Below the pieces are notes generated by a model, which saw only the letters and a program-made list of their open reading frames with translations, was not told the origin of the DNA and made no database searches. The position numbers and the translations under genes were made by a program. Below, in pieces: positions 1 to 7,557 of a stretch of DNA of 64,000 nucleotides. Source of the stretch: Bog-473 sp963836605 (GTDB lineage: Bacteria > Actinomycetota > Acidimicrobiia > Acidimicrobiales > RAAP-2); contig CAWIKB010000012.1 in the NCBI GenBank assembly GCA_963836605.1, positions 99,553 through 163,552 of the forward strand, written 5' to 3'. Each line of letters opens with the position of its first letter. Within the stretch, counting starts at the first letter, position 1.

Positions 1-135
1 GGTCGCGATGCAATAGGTGACCTCTAGCCCCGCTTGGGTGAAGGCAGCCACCGTCCCGGCGCTGCCGAAGTCGACGTCATCGGGATGGGCGGCCACCACC
101 AACACCCGCCGGATCCCGTCCTCAGGTGACCACAC
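1..135 (-). CDS. PIG-L/LmbE-family deacetylase, N-terminal fragment cut by the window edge
   Basis: Only the first 45 codons are present, read leftward from a GTG. They contain the zinc-binding motif HPDD at residues 17-20 followed by V-D-F-G-S-A-G-T, the hallmark of the LmbE/PIG-L N-acetylglucosaminyl deacetylases (MshB, Mca and relatives). These Zn enzymes remove acetyl groups from amino sugars or cleave mycothiol conjugates. The start lies about 20 bp downstream of the helicase stop on the same strand, so it may be the next gene of that transcript. The substrate cannot be decided from this fragment, and an upstream in-frame start is possible. Confidence 0.75.
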   Translation of the reverse strand, partial: MWSPEDGIRRVLVVAAHPDDVDFGSAGTVAAFTQAGLEVTYCIAT

Positions 136-155
136 GCTGAGTGTGGACGCATCGC

Positions 156-1439
156 TCAGAGCACGCTCTCCTCAGGAGACGGGATCCAGGCGCCCAGGTC
201 GGCCAGTCGGGGGTCGTTGGAGAACATCTCCACGATGGGGATGCGCAGGCCCAGGCGGCGTTGGATCACTTCGACCTCGACCAGCTGGTTCCACAACGTC
301 AAGCTGACGACGACGCCGGCCTTTCCGGCTCGCGCCGTGCGGCCCGAGCGGTGCAGGTAGGCCTTGTGGTCCTCGGGTGGATCGAAATGGATGACGCCAT
401 CGACACTCTCGATGTGCAGGCCCCGGGCGGCGACGTCGGTGGCCACCAGGACCGGCAGCTTGCCGGTTGAGAAGTCCGCCAGCGCCCGCTCGCGGTTGGC
501 CTGACGAAGATCGCCGTGAATGGCCGCGGCATGGATCCCTTCCTTTTCCAGGTTCTCCACCAGGCGGTCGGCACCCCGCTTCGTGCGGACGAAGAAGAGC
601 GACTTCTCCTGGGAGCGGCAGATGGCCGCCGCCACCTTCACCTTGTCCATCTGGTGCACCTGGATGAACCGGTGCTCCATGGCCGTCACGGTCTGCGTGG
701 TCGATGCCACTTCGTGGAAGACCGGCTCGGTCAGGTACCGCTGCACCAGGCGGTCAACCGCCCCGTCGAGCGTGGCCGAGAAGAGCAGTGTCTGGTGGGG
801 TGTTTCGAGTCGACGGAGGACCCACTCGACCTGCGGCATGAACCCCATGTCGGCCATGCGGTCCGCTTCGTCGAGCACCAGCGTCTCGAGCTGGCCCACC
901 GAGATCTCGCCCCGGTCGCCCAGATCGATGAGTCGACCCGGGGTGGCGATGATCACGTCGACGCCCTTGTGGAGCTTCGAGACTTGCCGATCGATGTCAG
1001 CACCGCCGTAGACGGCCACGGCCCGCAGGCCGAGCGTCGCGGCCAGCGGAGCAAGGACGTCGTGCACCTGGACGGCCAACTCCCGCGTGGGCAGAAGTAC
1101 CAGCGCCAGGGGAAGGGCAGGGCGGGGCGGGGCTCCGGCCGGCGGTCCCTGGGCGAGCCGCGTCGCCTTGGTCCGCTGGAGCAGCGGCACGCCGAAAGCC
1201 AGGGTCTTGCCCGAGCCGGTCTTGGCCTTGCCGCACACGTCGCGACCGGCCAGGGCGTCGGCGATCGTGAGCGCCTGAATTGGAAAAGCGCTGACGATCC
1301 CTTGATCAGCCAGCGCTTTGTTCAGTTCTTCCGAAACTCCGAGGGACTCAAAGGTCCGGGCCGTCTCGTACAGATCACCCGCGGCGGCATCTCCGTCGGG
1401 TGTTCCGGCGTGCGCGCCGGCCAATGCTTCGATGGTCAT
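156..1439 (-). CDS. DEAD-box ATP-dependent RNA helicase (RhlE/CsdA-like)
   Basis: A 427-residue superfamily 2 helicase that unwinds RNA in the cytoplasm. Q-motif region with FPIQ near residue 52, Walker A AKTGSGKT near 72-79, DEAD at 190-193, SAT at 221-223 and motif VI HRSGRTARAG are all intact. There is a compact core and almost no C-terminal extension, which fits a minimal RhlE-type enzyme. I chose the ATG at 1439 because the protein becomes family-like there; the frame stays open to 1625 but that part looks non-coding. Ribosome assembly or mRNA turnover at low temperature is the usual role; the exact target is unknown. Confidence 0.95.
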   Translation of the reverse strand: MTIEALAGAHAGTPDGDAAAGDLYETARTFESLGVSEELNKALADQGIVSAFPIQALTIADALAGRDVCGKAKTGSGKTLAFGVPLLQRTKATRLAQGPPAGAPPRPALPLALVLLPTRELAVQVHDVLAPLAATLGLRAVAVYGGADIDRQVSKLHKGVDVIIATPGRLIDLGDRGEISVGQLETLVLDEADRMADMGFMPQVEWVLRRLETPHQTLLFSATLDGAVDRLVQRYLTEPVFHEVASTTQTVTAMEHRFIQVHQMDKVKVAAAICRSQEKSLFFVRTKRGADRLVENLEKEGIHAAAIHGDLRQANRERALADFSTGKLPVLVATDVAARGLHIESVDGVIHFDPPEDHKAYLHRSGRTARAGKAGVVVSLTLWNQLVEVEVIQRRLGLRIPIVEMFSNDPRLADLGAWIPSPEESVL

Positions 1440-1535
1440 TTCCCACTTTCTCTGTTGTCCGGCGGGACCCTGCGCCAACCAGAGGAGGAGGAAACGGCCC
1501 CGACACACCAGCCCCTTGCCGATGGTCGCACCCCC

Positions 1536-1541
1536 ATTGTA
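1536..1541 (-). promoter_or_regulatory. -10-like box for the helicase gene
   Basis: Read on the minus strand this is TACAAT, close to a sigma-70 -10 box, about 97 bp before the helicase ATG. No good -35 hexamer sits 16-18 bp further upstream. If used, it gives a roughly 90-nt 5' leader, as is common for cold-inducible RNA helicases. Confidence 0.35.
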
Positions 1542-1618
1542 CCAGCGGAAGCGACCTCTCCGGCGGCATCGATGTGCCAAGGTGGTCGCACCTGACCCCA
1601 CCCCGAGGAGGATCCACC

Positions 1619-2086
1619 ATGGCAAGACTGGAAGCGGGCGCCACGGCCCCCGCGTTTACGCTGCCCGATCAGGATGGAAATCCGGTACGGCTCTCCACCT
1701 TCAAGGGTCAACGGGTGATCGTCTACTTCTACCCGGCCGATGACACGCCGGGGTGCACCAAGGAAGCCTGCCAGTTCAACGACAACCTCAAGACCTTCGA
1801 GAAGTCCGGCGTGGCGGTGCTCGGCATCTCACCCGACGGGGCCGCGAAGCACACCAAGTTCCGCACCAAGTACAAGCTCAAGTTCCCCCTGCTGTCCGAC
1901 TCCGAGAAGAAGGTCATGGAGAAGTACGGGGCCTGGGGCGAGAAGACCATGTACGGGAAGAAGACCGTCGGTACTATCCGCTCGACCTTCCTCGTCGGGC
2001 CCAACGGGAAGATCGAGCGGGCCTGGTACAACGTGCGGGCCGACGGGCACGCGGCCAAAGTGCTCGAGACCCTCACCGAAGGCTGA
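1619..2086 (+). CDS. bcp: thiol peroxidase, Bcp/PrxQ family peroxiredoxin
   Basis: A 155-residue thioredoxin-fold peroxidase that reduces H2O2 and organic peroxides with electrons from thioredoxin. The peroxidatic Cys46 lies in TPGCTKEAC with the resolving Cys51 five residues later, the arrangement of E. coli Bcp (Cys45/Cys50). The length is typical. ATG 1619 is preceded by a strong GAGGAGG Shine-Dalgarno. It is divergent from the helicase and convergent with the glycosylase gene. A cytoplasmic antioxidant role is expected from the family. Confidence 0.96.
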   Translation: MARLEAGATAPAFTLPDQDGNPVRLSTFKGQRVIVYFYPADDTPGCTKEACQFNDNLKTFEKSGVAVLGISPDGAAKHTKFRTKYKLKFPLLSDSEKKVMEKYGAWGEKTMYGKKTVGTIRSTFLVGPNGKIERAWYNVRADGHAAKVLETLTEG

Positions 2087-2096
2087 TGTCGCCGGC

Positions 2097-2894
2097 CTAA
2101 CGTTGGTGGGCCGGGCACCACCAGGTCGTGCGTCCACCGAACGTGGACCGTCGGAGTTCGGTCCCGTCCCGGGGACATCGGCCACCCACCCGGCGCTCCT
2201 CCATCAGGTCGCCCATGTGCGACCCACCTCGGCGCTCCAACTGGCGCAGCGTCGTCCGCACCGCGGCGTGCAACGCGCGCAGCTCGGCCTCGGTCAGCGG
2301 GGTGCGGCGCCCCGGATCCAGCCCGGCCCGCCACAGCACTTCGTCAGCCAGGAGGTTGCCGATACCGGCCACGCGCTCCTGGTCCAACAGGCGCGCCTTG
2401 AGCGGTGCGGCCACGCTCGACCTCCCGGGGCTGACGGCGAGCGCCCGGCTGAGTTGGGACCGGGTGACCGCCAACGCGTCGGGCCCGAGCCGGTTCTCGT
2501 CGGGCGCCAGCTCCAACGACCCGAAACGTCGGGGATCGTGGATGAGCAGCTGGCCCCCGTCGACGAAGGAGAACCGGGCTCGCACCCAACTGTCATTGAA
2601 GATCCCGGGGCCGTAGCGGAGACGATCGAGGGCCTGCTCACCGTCGACGACCAAGCCCCCGGTCATCCCGAACCGGACGCCGAGGGTGGGGCCACGGTCG
2701 GTGTCGAGCAGCAGGAGCTTGCCCCGCCGTCGCGCCGCGGCGAACGCCTGGCCGACGAGAGCTTCGGCCAAGCGCCGCCTGGTGGTGCCACCCCGGCCGT
2801 AACGGGCATCGACCATCCAGACGCGCTCTATGGGGCGCCCCAGGGCTTTTTCGGCCAGTCCACGATAGAGCTCGACCTCGAGAATCTCGGGCAC
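2097..2894 (-). CDS. Fpg/Nei-family DNA glycosylase with altered zinc finger
   Basis: A 265-residue base-excision repair enzyme. The GTG start puts the catalytic Pro2-Glu3 at the N terminus, as required for the Schiff-base mechanism, and the beta-turn lysine appears in RRRGKLL. The helix-two-turn-helix reads LLDQERVAGIGNLLADE. The C-terminal finger, normally C-x2-C...C-x2-C, is C240-x2-D243 and C260-x2-H263, so two ligands are substituted; zinc may be bound by C/D/C/H or not at all. Whether it acts on 8-oxoG (MutM) or oxidised pyrimidines (Nei) is not clear. Start chosen because it exposes PE at positions 2-3. Confidence 0.92.
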   Translation of the reverse strand: MPEILEVELYRGLAEKALGRPIERVWMVDARYGRGGTTRRRLAEALVGQAFAAARRRGKLLLLDTDRGPTLGVRFGMTGGLVVDGEQALDRLRYGPGIFNDSWVRARFSFVDGGQLLIHDPRRFGSLELAPDENRLGPDALAVTRSQLSRALAVSPGRSSVAAPLKARLLDQERVAGIGNLLADEVLWRAGLDPGRRTPLTEAELRALHAAVRTTLRQLERRGGSHMGDLMEERRVGGRCPRDGTELRRSTFGGRTTWWCPAHQR

Positions 2895-2930
2895 GCACCG
2901 AGACCGTACCGGACCACCGCGCGCCAGCCT

Positions 2931-2936
2931 TATATG
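2931..2936 (+). promoter_or_regulatory. possible -10 box for a leaderless transcript
   Basis: TATATG ends 8 nt before the GTG of the FrhB-like gene and no ribosome binding site is present. The spacing matches other putative leaderless starts in this window, but the last base is not T, so support is weak. Confidence 0.3.
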
Positions 2937-2944
2937 GTGGACCC

Positions 2945-4072
2945 GTGCCACCCGAAAAGCCACAATGGGCCGAGCTCTTCACCGAAGTCGTCACATCGGG
3001 TCTGTGTACCGGCTGCGCGGCGTGCGTCATCGCCTGTCCCTACGACGTCCTCGAGTACGACGATGCCGACGGGCACTACAAGCCGTTCCACGTGTTGGCC
3101 GAGGGCGGACCCGACAACTGCACCCACGGGCTGAAAGGGTGCACCCTGTGCACCCGGGCCTGCCCGCGCTTTCGCACTTGGGAACCCGAGATCGAGGAGA
3201 AGCTGTTCGGTCGGGCCCGCGTCGACGACGAGGTGTCGGGCATCGCCCGCCGGGTCGTCCTGGCCCGGGCCACCGACCCCGAGGTGCAGGGAACGGGTCA
3301 GGACGGTGGCCTGGTTTCCGCTCTGCTGATCTGGGCCTTCGAGCACGATGTGATCGACGCCGCCCTCGTCTCGGGACTCGAGGGTGACGGATCGACCTGG
3401 AAGGCGGTGCCCCAGGTGGCCTGGTCCAAGCAGGACGTCCTGGCCACCGCGGGCTCCCGCTACACCTATTCGGCCAACCCTCTGGCCTATCCCGAGGCCA
3501 TCGCCGGCGGCGCCGAGCGCATCGCCCTGGTCGGCATGGGATGCCAGGCCTCGGCTCCCCCGGTCATGGCTGCCCGCAAAGCCGGCAAGATCGCTCGGCG
3601 GTTCGTGTTGTCGATCGGTCTGCTGTGCTCGAAGACCTTTGACGACGCCATCTTCCCCGAGCTCTTCGAGGCAAAGTACGGCCTGGCTCGGGCCGATATC
3701 GCCAAGATGAACATCAAGGGCGTCTTCCAGGTGTGGATGCGTGACGGGGCCTACCACGAGATCCCGCTGAAGGAGGCGCATGCCTGGACGCGCGAGGGCT
3801 GCACCAGCTGCCCGGACTTCGCCGCCGAGCACGCCGACATCTCCACCGGAGGCATCGGCGCCTTCGGTGACTGGACGCTGACCCTTCTGCGAACCGAGCG
3901 CGGTGAGGCTCTGTTCGACGAGATGGCGGCCGCGGGGGTCATCGAGACCCGCCCGTCCGAGGACGACCCCGGAGCCGTCAAGCTCATGGACAGGCTGAGC
4001 CGGGTGAGCCGGAAGCGGTGGCCCGCGACAGCTGTCCCGATGCCCGGACGGCTGCCTGCCCCGACTACATGA
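2945..4072 (+). CDS. coenzyme F420 hydrogenase/dehydrogenase beta-subunit (FrhB) family protein
   Basis: A 375-residue iron-sulfur flavoprotein-type oxidoreductase. Cysteines 21, 24, 27 and 31 form a ferredoxin C-x2-C-x2-C-x3-CP motif, and C59, C66, C69 and C73 form a second cysteine cluster. The family (FrhB, FpoF, FqoF and bacterial homologues) passes electrons between F420 and partner proteins or Fe-S clusters through FAD. No hydrogenase subunits are nearby, so the partner is unknown. The start is a GTG with no clear ribosome site. The stop overlaps the next start as ATGA, which implies translational coupling with the thioesterase. Confidence 0.88.
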   Translation: MPPEKPQWAELFTEVVTSGLCTGCAACVIACPYDVLEYDDADGHYKPFHVLAEGGPDNCTHGLKGCTLCTRACPRFRTWEPEIEEKLFGRARVDDEVSGIARRVVLARATDPEVQGTGQDGGLVSALLIWAFEHDVIDAALVSGLEGDGSTWKAVPQVAWSKQDVLATAGSRYTYSANPLAYPEAIAGGAERIALVGMGCQASAPPVMAARKAGKIARRFVLSIGLLCSKTFDDAIFPELFEAKYGLARADIAKMNIKGVFQVWMRDGAYHEIPLKEAHAWTREGCTSCPDFAAEHADISTGGIGAFGDWTLTLLRTERGEALFDEMAAAGVIETRPSEDDPGAVKLMDRLSRVSRKRWPATAVPMPGRLPAPTT

Positions 4073-4458
4073 CGGCTGGACCAGAGAAGGACGAGTTCGC
4101 CACCCTGCTCGGCATCGAGGTCGAGCGACACGGTCCGGGACACACCGTGGCCACGCTGACCACCGGCGACCGTCACGCCAATCCGCACCGCACGGTGCAC
4201 GGGGCCGTGTTCTACGCCGTGGCCGGTGCGGCCGTGGCGGCGGCGGCCAACGACGAGGAGCACTCGGGAATCATCTCCTCGGTGCTGGTGGAGTACCTTC
4301 AGCCCGCCTCTCTCGGTGACGTCCTCTACGCGGAGATCACCCGGGAAGCGTCGACTGATCGTGAGGACATCTTCACGGGGACGGTCCGCCGCGGACACGA
4401 GGGCGATCTCCTGGCCTGGGTCCGGGCCCGGGGTACCCGGCGGTCCCGCCGGGCCTGA
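4069..4458 (+). CDS. PaaI-like hotdog-fold thioesterase
   Basis: A 129-residue hotdog protein. The central motif NPHRTVHGAVFYAVAGAA matches the HG-x2 helix of PaaI/ACOT13-type acyl-CoA thioesterases, which hydrolyse phenylacetyl- or aryl/acyl-CoA to release CoA. The ATG overlaps the stop of the FrhB-like gene by 4 nt, so it is probably co-translated. The downstream beta strands (SSVLVEYLQPASLGD) fit the family. Substrate is unknown; together with EtfAB and enoyl-CoA hydratase in the window it suggests CoA-ester catabolism. Confidence 0.88.
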   Translation: MTAGPEKDEFATLLGIEVERHGPGHTVATLTTGDRHANPHRTVHGAVFYAVAGAAVAAAANDEEHSGIISSVLVEYLQPASLGDVLYAEITREASTDREDIFTGTVRRGHEGDLLAWVRARGTRRSRRA

Positions 4459-4567
4459 GAGCGCCCAGCGCCACCTGCCGTAGGTCCCTGGGGTCGACCC
4501 TCCCATGGCCGATTTCGTGGGATATAGGTCATTGACGCCATCACCGATTCCGTGCACTGTGGAGGGC

Positions 4568-5560
4568 GTGCCCGAACGCCACGTGGTGATCGTCGCCTTC
4601 CCCGGGCTCCAACCGCTCGATGCGATCGGTCCGTACGAGGTCTTCGCCGGTGCCGATCAGGCCGCCCAGGCCATGGGCCGCTCCGGAACCTACCGGGTGA
4701 CGCTGGCCTCGGCCGGTGGCCGTCCGGTGCGGGGCCGCAGCGGCGTCGAACTGGGCGCCGAACCGCTGCCCGTTCCCGGGGCCCGGATCGATACCTTGAT
4801 CATTCCCGGTGGCAGCGGAACGCACGCGGCCCGCCACGACGAAGAGCTTCTCAGTTACCTCCGGGCCGCCGCCGCCGGCAGCCGGAGGGTGGCCACCGTC
4901 TGCAGCGGGGCCTTCCTCGGTGCCGCCGCCGGACTGCTCGACGGGCGTCGAGTCACCACGCACTGGGCCAGCGCGGACCGGCTGCGCGACGAGTTCCCAT
5001 CGCTCTCCGTCGACCCGGATCCGATCTACGTCCACGACGGGAAATTCTGGTCGAGCGCCGGCGTCACCGCCGGGATCGACCTCTCCCTCGCCCTGGTCCA
5101 GGAGGACCTCGGGGTCGAGGTGGCCCAGACGGTGGCCCGGTGGCTCGTGATGTTCCTGCACCGTCCCGGGGGCCAGTCCCAGTTCGCCTCGCCGGTGTGG
5201 GTGCCGCGTGCGGAGCGGTCCACGGTCAGGGCCGTGCAGACCCTGGTCGAGGCCGCACCCGGTGGCGACCACCGCGTCCCGGCCCTGGCCGCCGCGGCCG
5301 CCATGAGCGTGCGCCACTTCACCCGGGTCTTCACGGCCGAGGTCGGCGAGTCACCGAGCCGGTTCGTCGAGCGGGTACGCGTCGAAGCGGCTCGCGTCGA
5401 GCTCGAGACCACGAATGACACGCTCGATCTCATCGCGGCGCACTGCGGTCTCGGGTCGTCCGAGACCCTGCGGCGCGCCTTCCAGCGCCGGCTCCATGTC
5501 TCCCCCGACGCCTATCGCCGCCGCTTCCGCACCGACACCCGAGAAAGGAAATCCGCGTGA
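4568..5560 (+). CDS. GlxA/FtrA-type regulator: DJ-1/PfpI domain fused to AraC HTH
   Basis: A 330-residue transcription regulator. Residues 1-180 form a DJ-1/PfpI-like (class I glutamine amidotransferase) sensor domain with a conserved Cys112 in ATVCSGAFLGAA. Residues 210-330 hold two AraC-type helix-turn-helix motifs ending in LGSSETLRRAFQRRLHVSPDAYRRRF. GTG 4568 is preferred because homology starts there; in-frame starts at 4559 and 4505 exist, but a TATAGG -10-like box lies at 4523-4528. It overlaps the following DJ-1 gene by 4 nt (GTGA), so the pair should be co-expressed. The effector is not known. Confidence 0.9.
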   Translation: MPERHVVIVAFPGLQPLDAIGPYEVFAGADQAAQAMGRSGTYRVTLASAGGRPVRGRSGVELGAEPLPVPGARIDTLIIPGGSGTHAARHDEELLSYLRAAAAGSRRVATVCSGAFLGAAAGLLDGRRVTTHWASADRLRDEFPSLSVDPDPIYVHDGKFWSSAGVTAGIDLSLALVQEDLGVEVAQTVARWLVMFLHRPGGQSQFASPVWVPRAERSTVRAVQTLVEAAPGGDHRVPALAAAAAMSVRHFTRVFTAEVGESPSRFVERVRVEAARVELETTNDTLDLIAAHCGLGSSETLRRAFQRRLHVSPDAYRRRFRTDTRERKSA

Positions 5561-6207
5561 GCCAGTCCCTGCAGGTCGCCATCGCGCTGTTCCCTCAGAT
5601 CACGGCGCTCGACGGCGTCGGCCCCTACGAGGTGCTCCAGCGCATCCCCTCCCTCGACATCACCTTCGTCGGGCACCAGCGGGGCCCGGTCCGCACCGAG
5701 AACGGAATGCTCGGCCTCACCGCGGATGCCACCTTTGCCGAGCTGCCCGAACCCGACGTGGTCGTCTTCCCGGGCGGCCTGGGCACCCGGCGCCTGCAGT
5801 TCGACCAGGAAGTGCTCGAGTGGGTCCGGCACGCCCATGGCACCACCCGGTTCACCACGTCGGTCTGCACGGGCTCACTGGTGCTGGGGGCGGCCGGCCT
5901 GCTCGACGGCCTCACGGCCACCACGCACTGGGCCTGCTACCCCGAGCTGGAAGCCCACGGCGCCGTGGCCACGGCCCAACGTGTCGTCGAGCACCTGGAC
6001 CGGCGGATCATCACCGCGGCCGGGGTGTCGAGCGGCATCGACATGGCGCTGCGCCTGGTCGAGCTGCTGTGCGACCGAACCGCGGCCGAGGCCGCGCAGC
6101 TGATGATCGAGTACGACCCCCAGCCGCCCTTCGACGCGGGATCGGTGGCCAAAGCCAGCGAGACGGTGATGGCCCGGGTCGGCGAATACGCCCAGCTCCG
6201 CCACTAG
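5557..6207 (+). CDS. stand-alone DJ-1/PfpI family protein (isonitrile hydratase-like)
   Basis: A 216-residue DJ-1 superfamily protein with the nucleophile Cys104 in SVCTGSLVLGAAGLLDG. It is closest in layout to InhA-type isonitrile hydratases and to the sensor half of the upstream regulator, with which it shares the GPYEVL and TTHWA elements. It overlaps the regulator by 4 nt, so it is a likely metabolic target or co-sensor of it. The pair may have arisen by duplication. The reaction is not proven; isonitrile hydration is a family-based guess. Confidence 0.88.
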   Translation: MSQSLQVAIALFPQITALDGVGPYEVLQRIPSLDITFVGHQRGPVRTENGMLGLTADATFAELPEPDVVVFPGGLGTRRLQFDQEVLEWVRHAHGTTRFTTSVCTGSLVLGAAGLLDGLTATTHWACYPELEAHGAVATAQRVVEHLDRRIITAAGVSSGIDMALRLVELLCDRTAAEAAQLMIEYDPQPPFDAGSVAKASETVMARVGEYAQLRH

Positions 6208-6268
6208 TCACGCTGCCCACAGCAGGCCGCCGGCTTCCGACTGCCTGCAGCCCGCTGCGCGTCGAGCC

Positions 6269-7477
6269 TCAGCCCTTCGACCCCTGGTCAGACCGCACGC
6301 GGGCCATGACGCCGGGGTAGGCATGGTCGAGGCCGGGGCCGAGCCCGACCGGCGTCTTGTCGATGCCCAGGCCCCACCGCAGCTGGGCGGTGACGGCCTG
6401 GTCGATGAGGGGCCAGGCCCGCGGGGGGTAGACGTCAGGTGCCGTACAGCCGTCGGTGGCGATGGCCAGGAAGGCCGATGGAAGCTTCAACTGCTTGACG
6501 AAAGCCACCAGGCCGCCCTGCGCCGCCCCGATGGTGCACCCGTCGTCGAAGACGTTGTGGCCGGCCCGCCCGACCAGAATGAGACGCTTGGGTGTCGGCA
6601 GCTTGGCGTAGAGCTTTGCGGTGCCGCCCGGGTTCACCACCTTGTCCGCCGTCCCCTGCATGACCAGCCCGGGCTTGGGGGGAGGCGGTGCGGCCGGAGC
6701 GGGCGCCAGGGCGACGTAGGTCCGGATATCGCTGTCCGTGGCCACGCTGATCGCCGCGCCACCACCGGCCGAATGGCCGAGCGACGCGATCCGGCTCAGA
6801 TCGAGCTTGCCGGTGAGCAGGGTGCCCGGGGTGGTGTTCAAGGTGCTCACGTAGGCCAGCGCCTGGCGCAGGTCGGTCACGTCGCTCTGGCCCTGGCCCG
6901 TCGTCCCGCTCACGACGGCCTTGAGGTCGCGGGAGCGATGGTCGGGCGCCACCACCACGAAGCCCCAGGTCGCCAGATGATCGGTCAGGAAGCTCGACTG
7001 CTCGGGATAGCCACCGTAACCGTGGCTGAACAGCACCACCGGGAAGGGCCCCTTGGCGCTGATCGGCACCCCGCTGTAGGCGTCGGTGGCCAGCGTGGTC
7101 GGCAGCGTCGACGGCAGGCCCGCCGGGATGGGAGCGGTGGGCGAGCCGGTGAACCAGCGCAGGAGGTTGATGACGTATCTCGGTTTCCCCACGGTCGAGG
7201 TGGGATCGACCGGGTAGGTGACGACGACGGTGTCCCCGACCGGGGTGGTGAAGTAGGCCACCCCCGGCTGGTAGGGGCCGTTCTTCGAGAACGCGGCGTA
7301 CGGGCTGGCGTGCGGGACCGGTGGCTGGCCGTCGGGCCGGGTGCTGGCCGACGTCGGGCTCGCATCCATCGCCATCGACGCCGTGCTGACGACGGCGACC
7401 ACGGCGACGACGGCACCCAGGGCACGGGCCGCCGCCATGACGGCGCTCGTTGCCACCAGTGAGGTGATCCGATGCAT
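6269..7477 (-). CDS. secreted alpha/beta hydrolase (cutinase / PAF-acetylhydrolase-like)
   Basis: A 402-residue exported hydrolase. Residues 1-40 contain a hydrophobic signal segment (ALGAVVAVVAVVSTASMA). The nucleophile elbow is GHSAGGGAA, the acid probably the Asp of TADKVVNP, and the base the His of GHNVFDD; the oxyanion-side motif FSHGYGGYPEQSS is as in bacterial cutinase/PET-hydrolase and dienelactone-hydrolase relatives. It acts outside the cell on an ester, lipid or polymer of unknown identity. The start is the ATG at 7477, where signal-peptide-like sequence begins; the open frame upstream is not protein-like. Confidence 0.85.
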   Translation of the reverse strand: MHRITSLVATSAVMAAARALGAVVAVVAVVSTASMAMDASPTSASTRPDGQPPVPHASPYAAFSKNGPYQPGVAYFTTPVGDTVVVTYPVDPTSTVGKPRYVINLLRWFTGSPTAPIPAGLPSTLPTTLATDAYSGVPISAKGPFPVVLFSHGYGGYPEQSSFLTDHLATWGFVVVAPDHRSRDLKAVVSGTTGQGQSDVTDLRQALAYVSTLNTTPGTLLTGKLDLSRIASLGHSAGGGAAISVATDSDIRTYVALAPAPAAPPPPKPGLVMQGTADKVVNPGGTAKLYAKLPTPKRLILVGRAGHNVFDDGCTIGAAQGGLVAFVKQLKLPSAFLAIATDGCTAPDVYPPRAWPLIDQAVTAQLRWGLGIDKTPVGLGPGLDHAYPGVMARVRSDQGSKG

Positions 7478-7557
7478 GGCCCCCGCTCTCCTTTGTGACG
7501 CGGCCCTCGAACTTAGGGCAGATCTCCCGGAACGGGCTGTCCGATCGGGGCTTGCGC

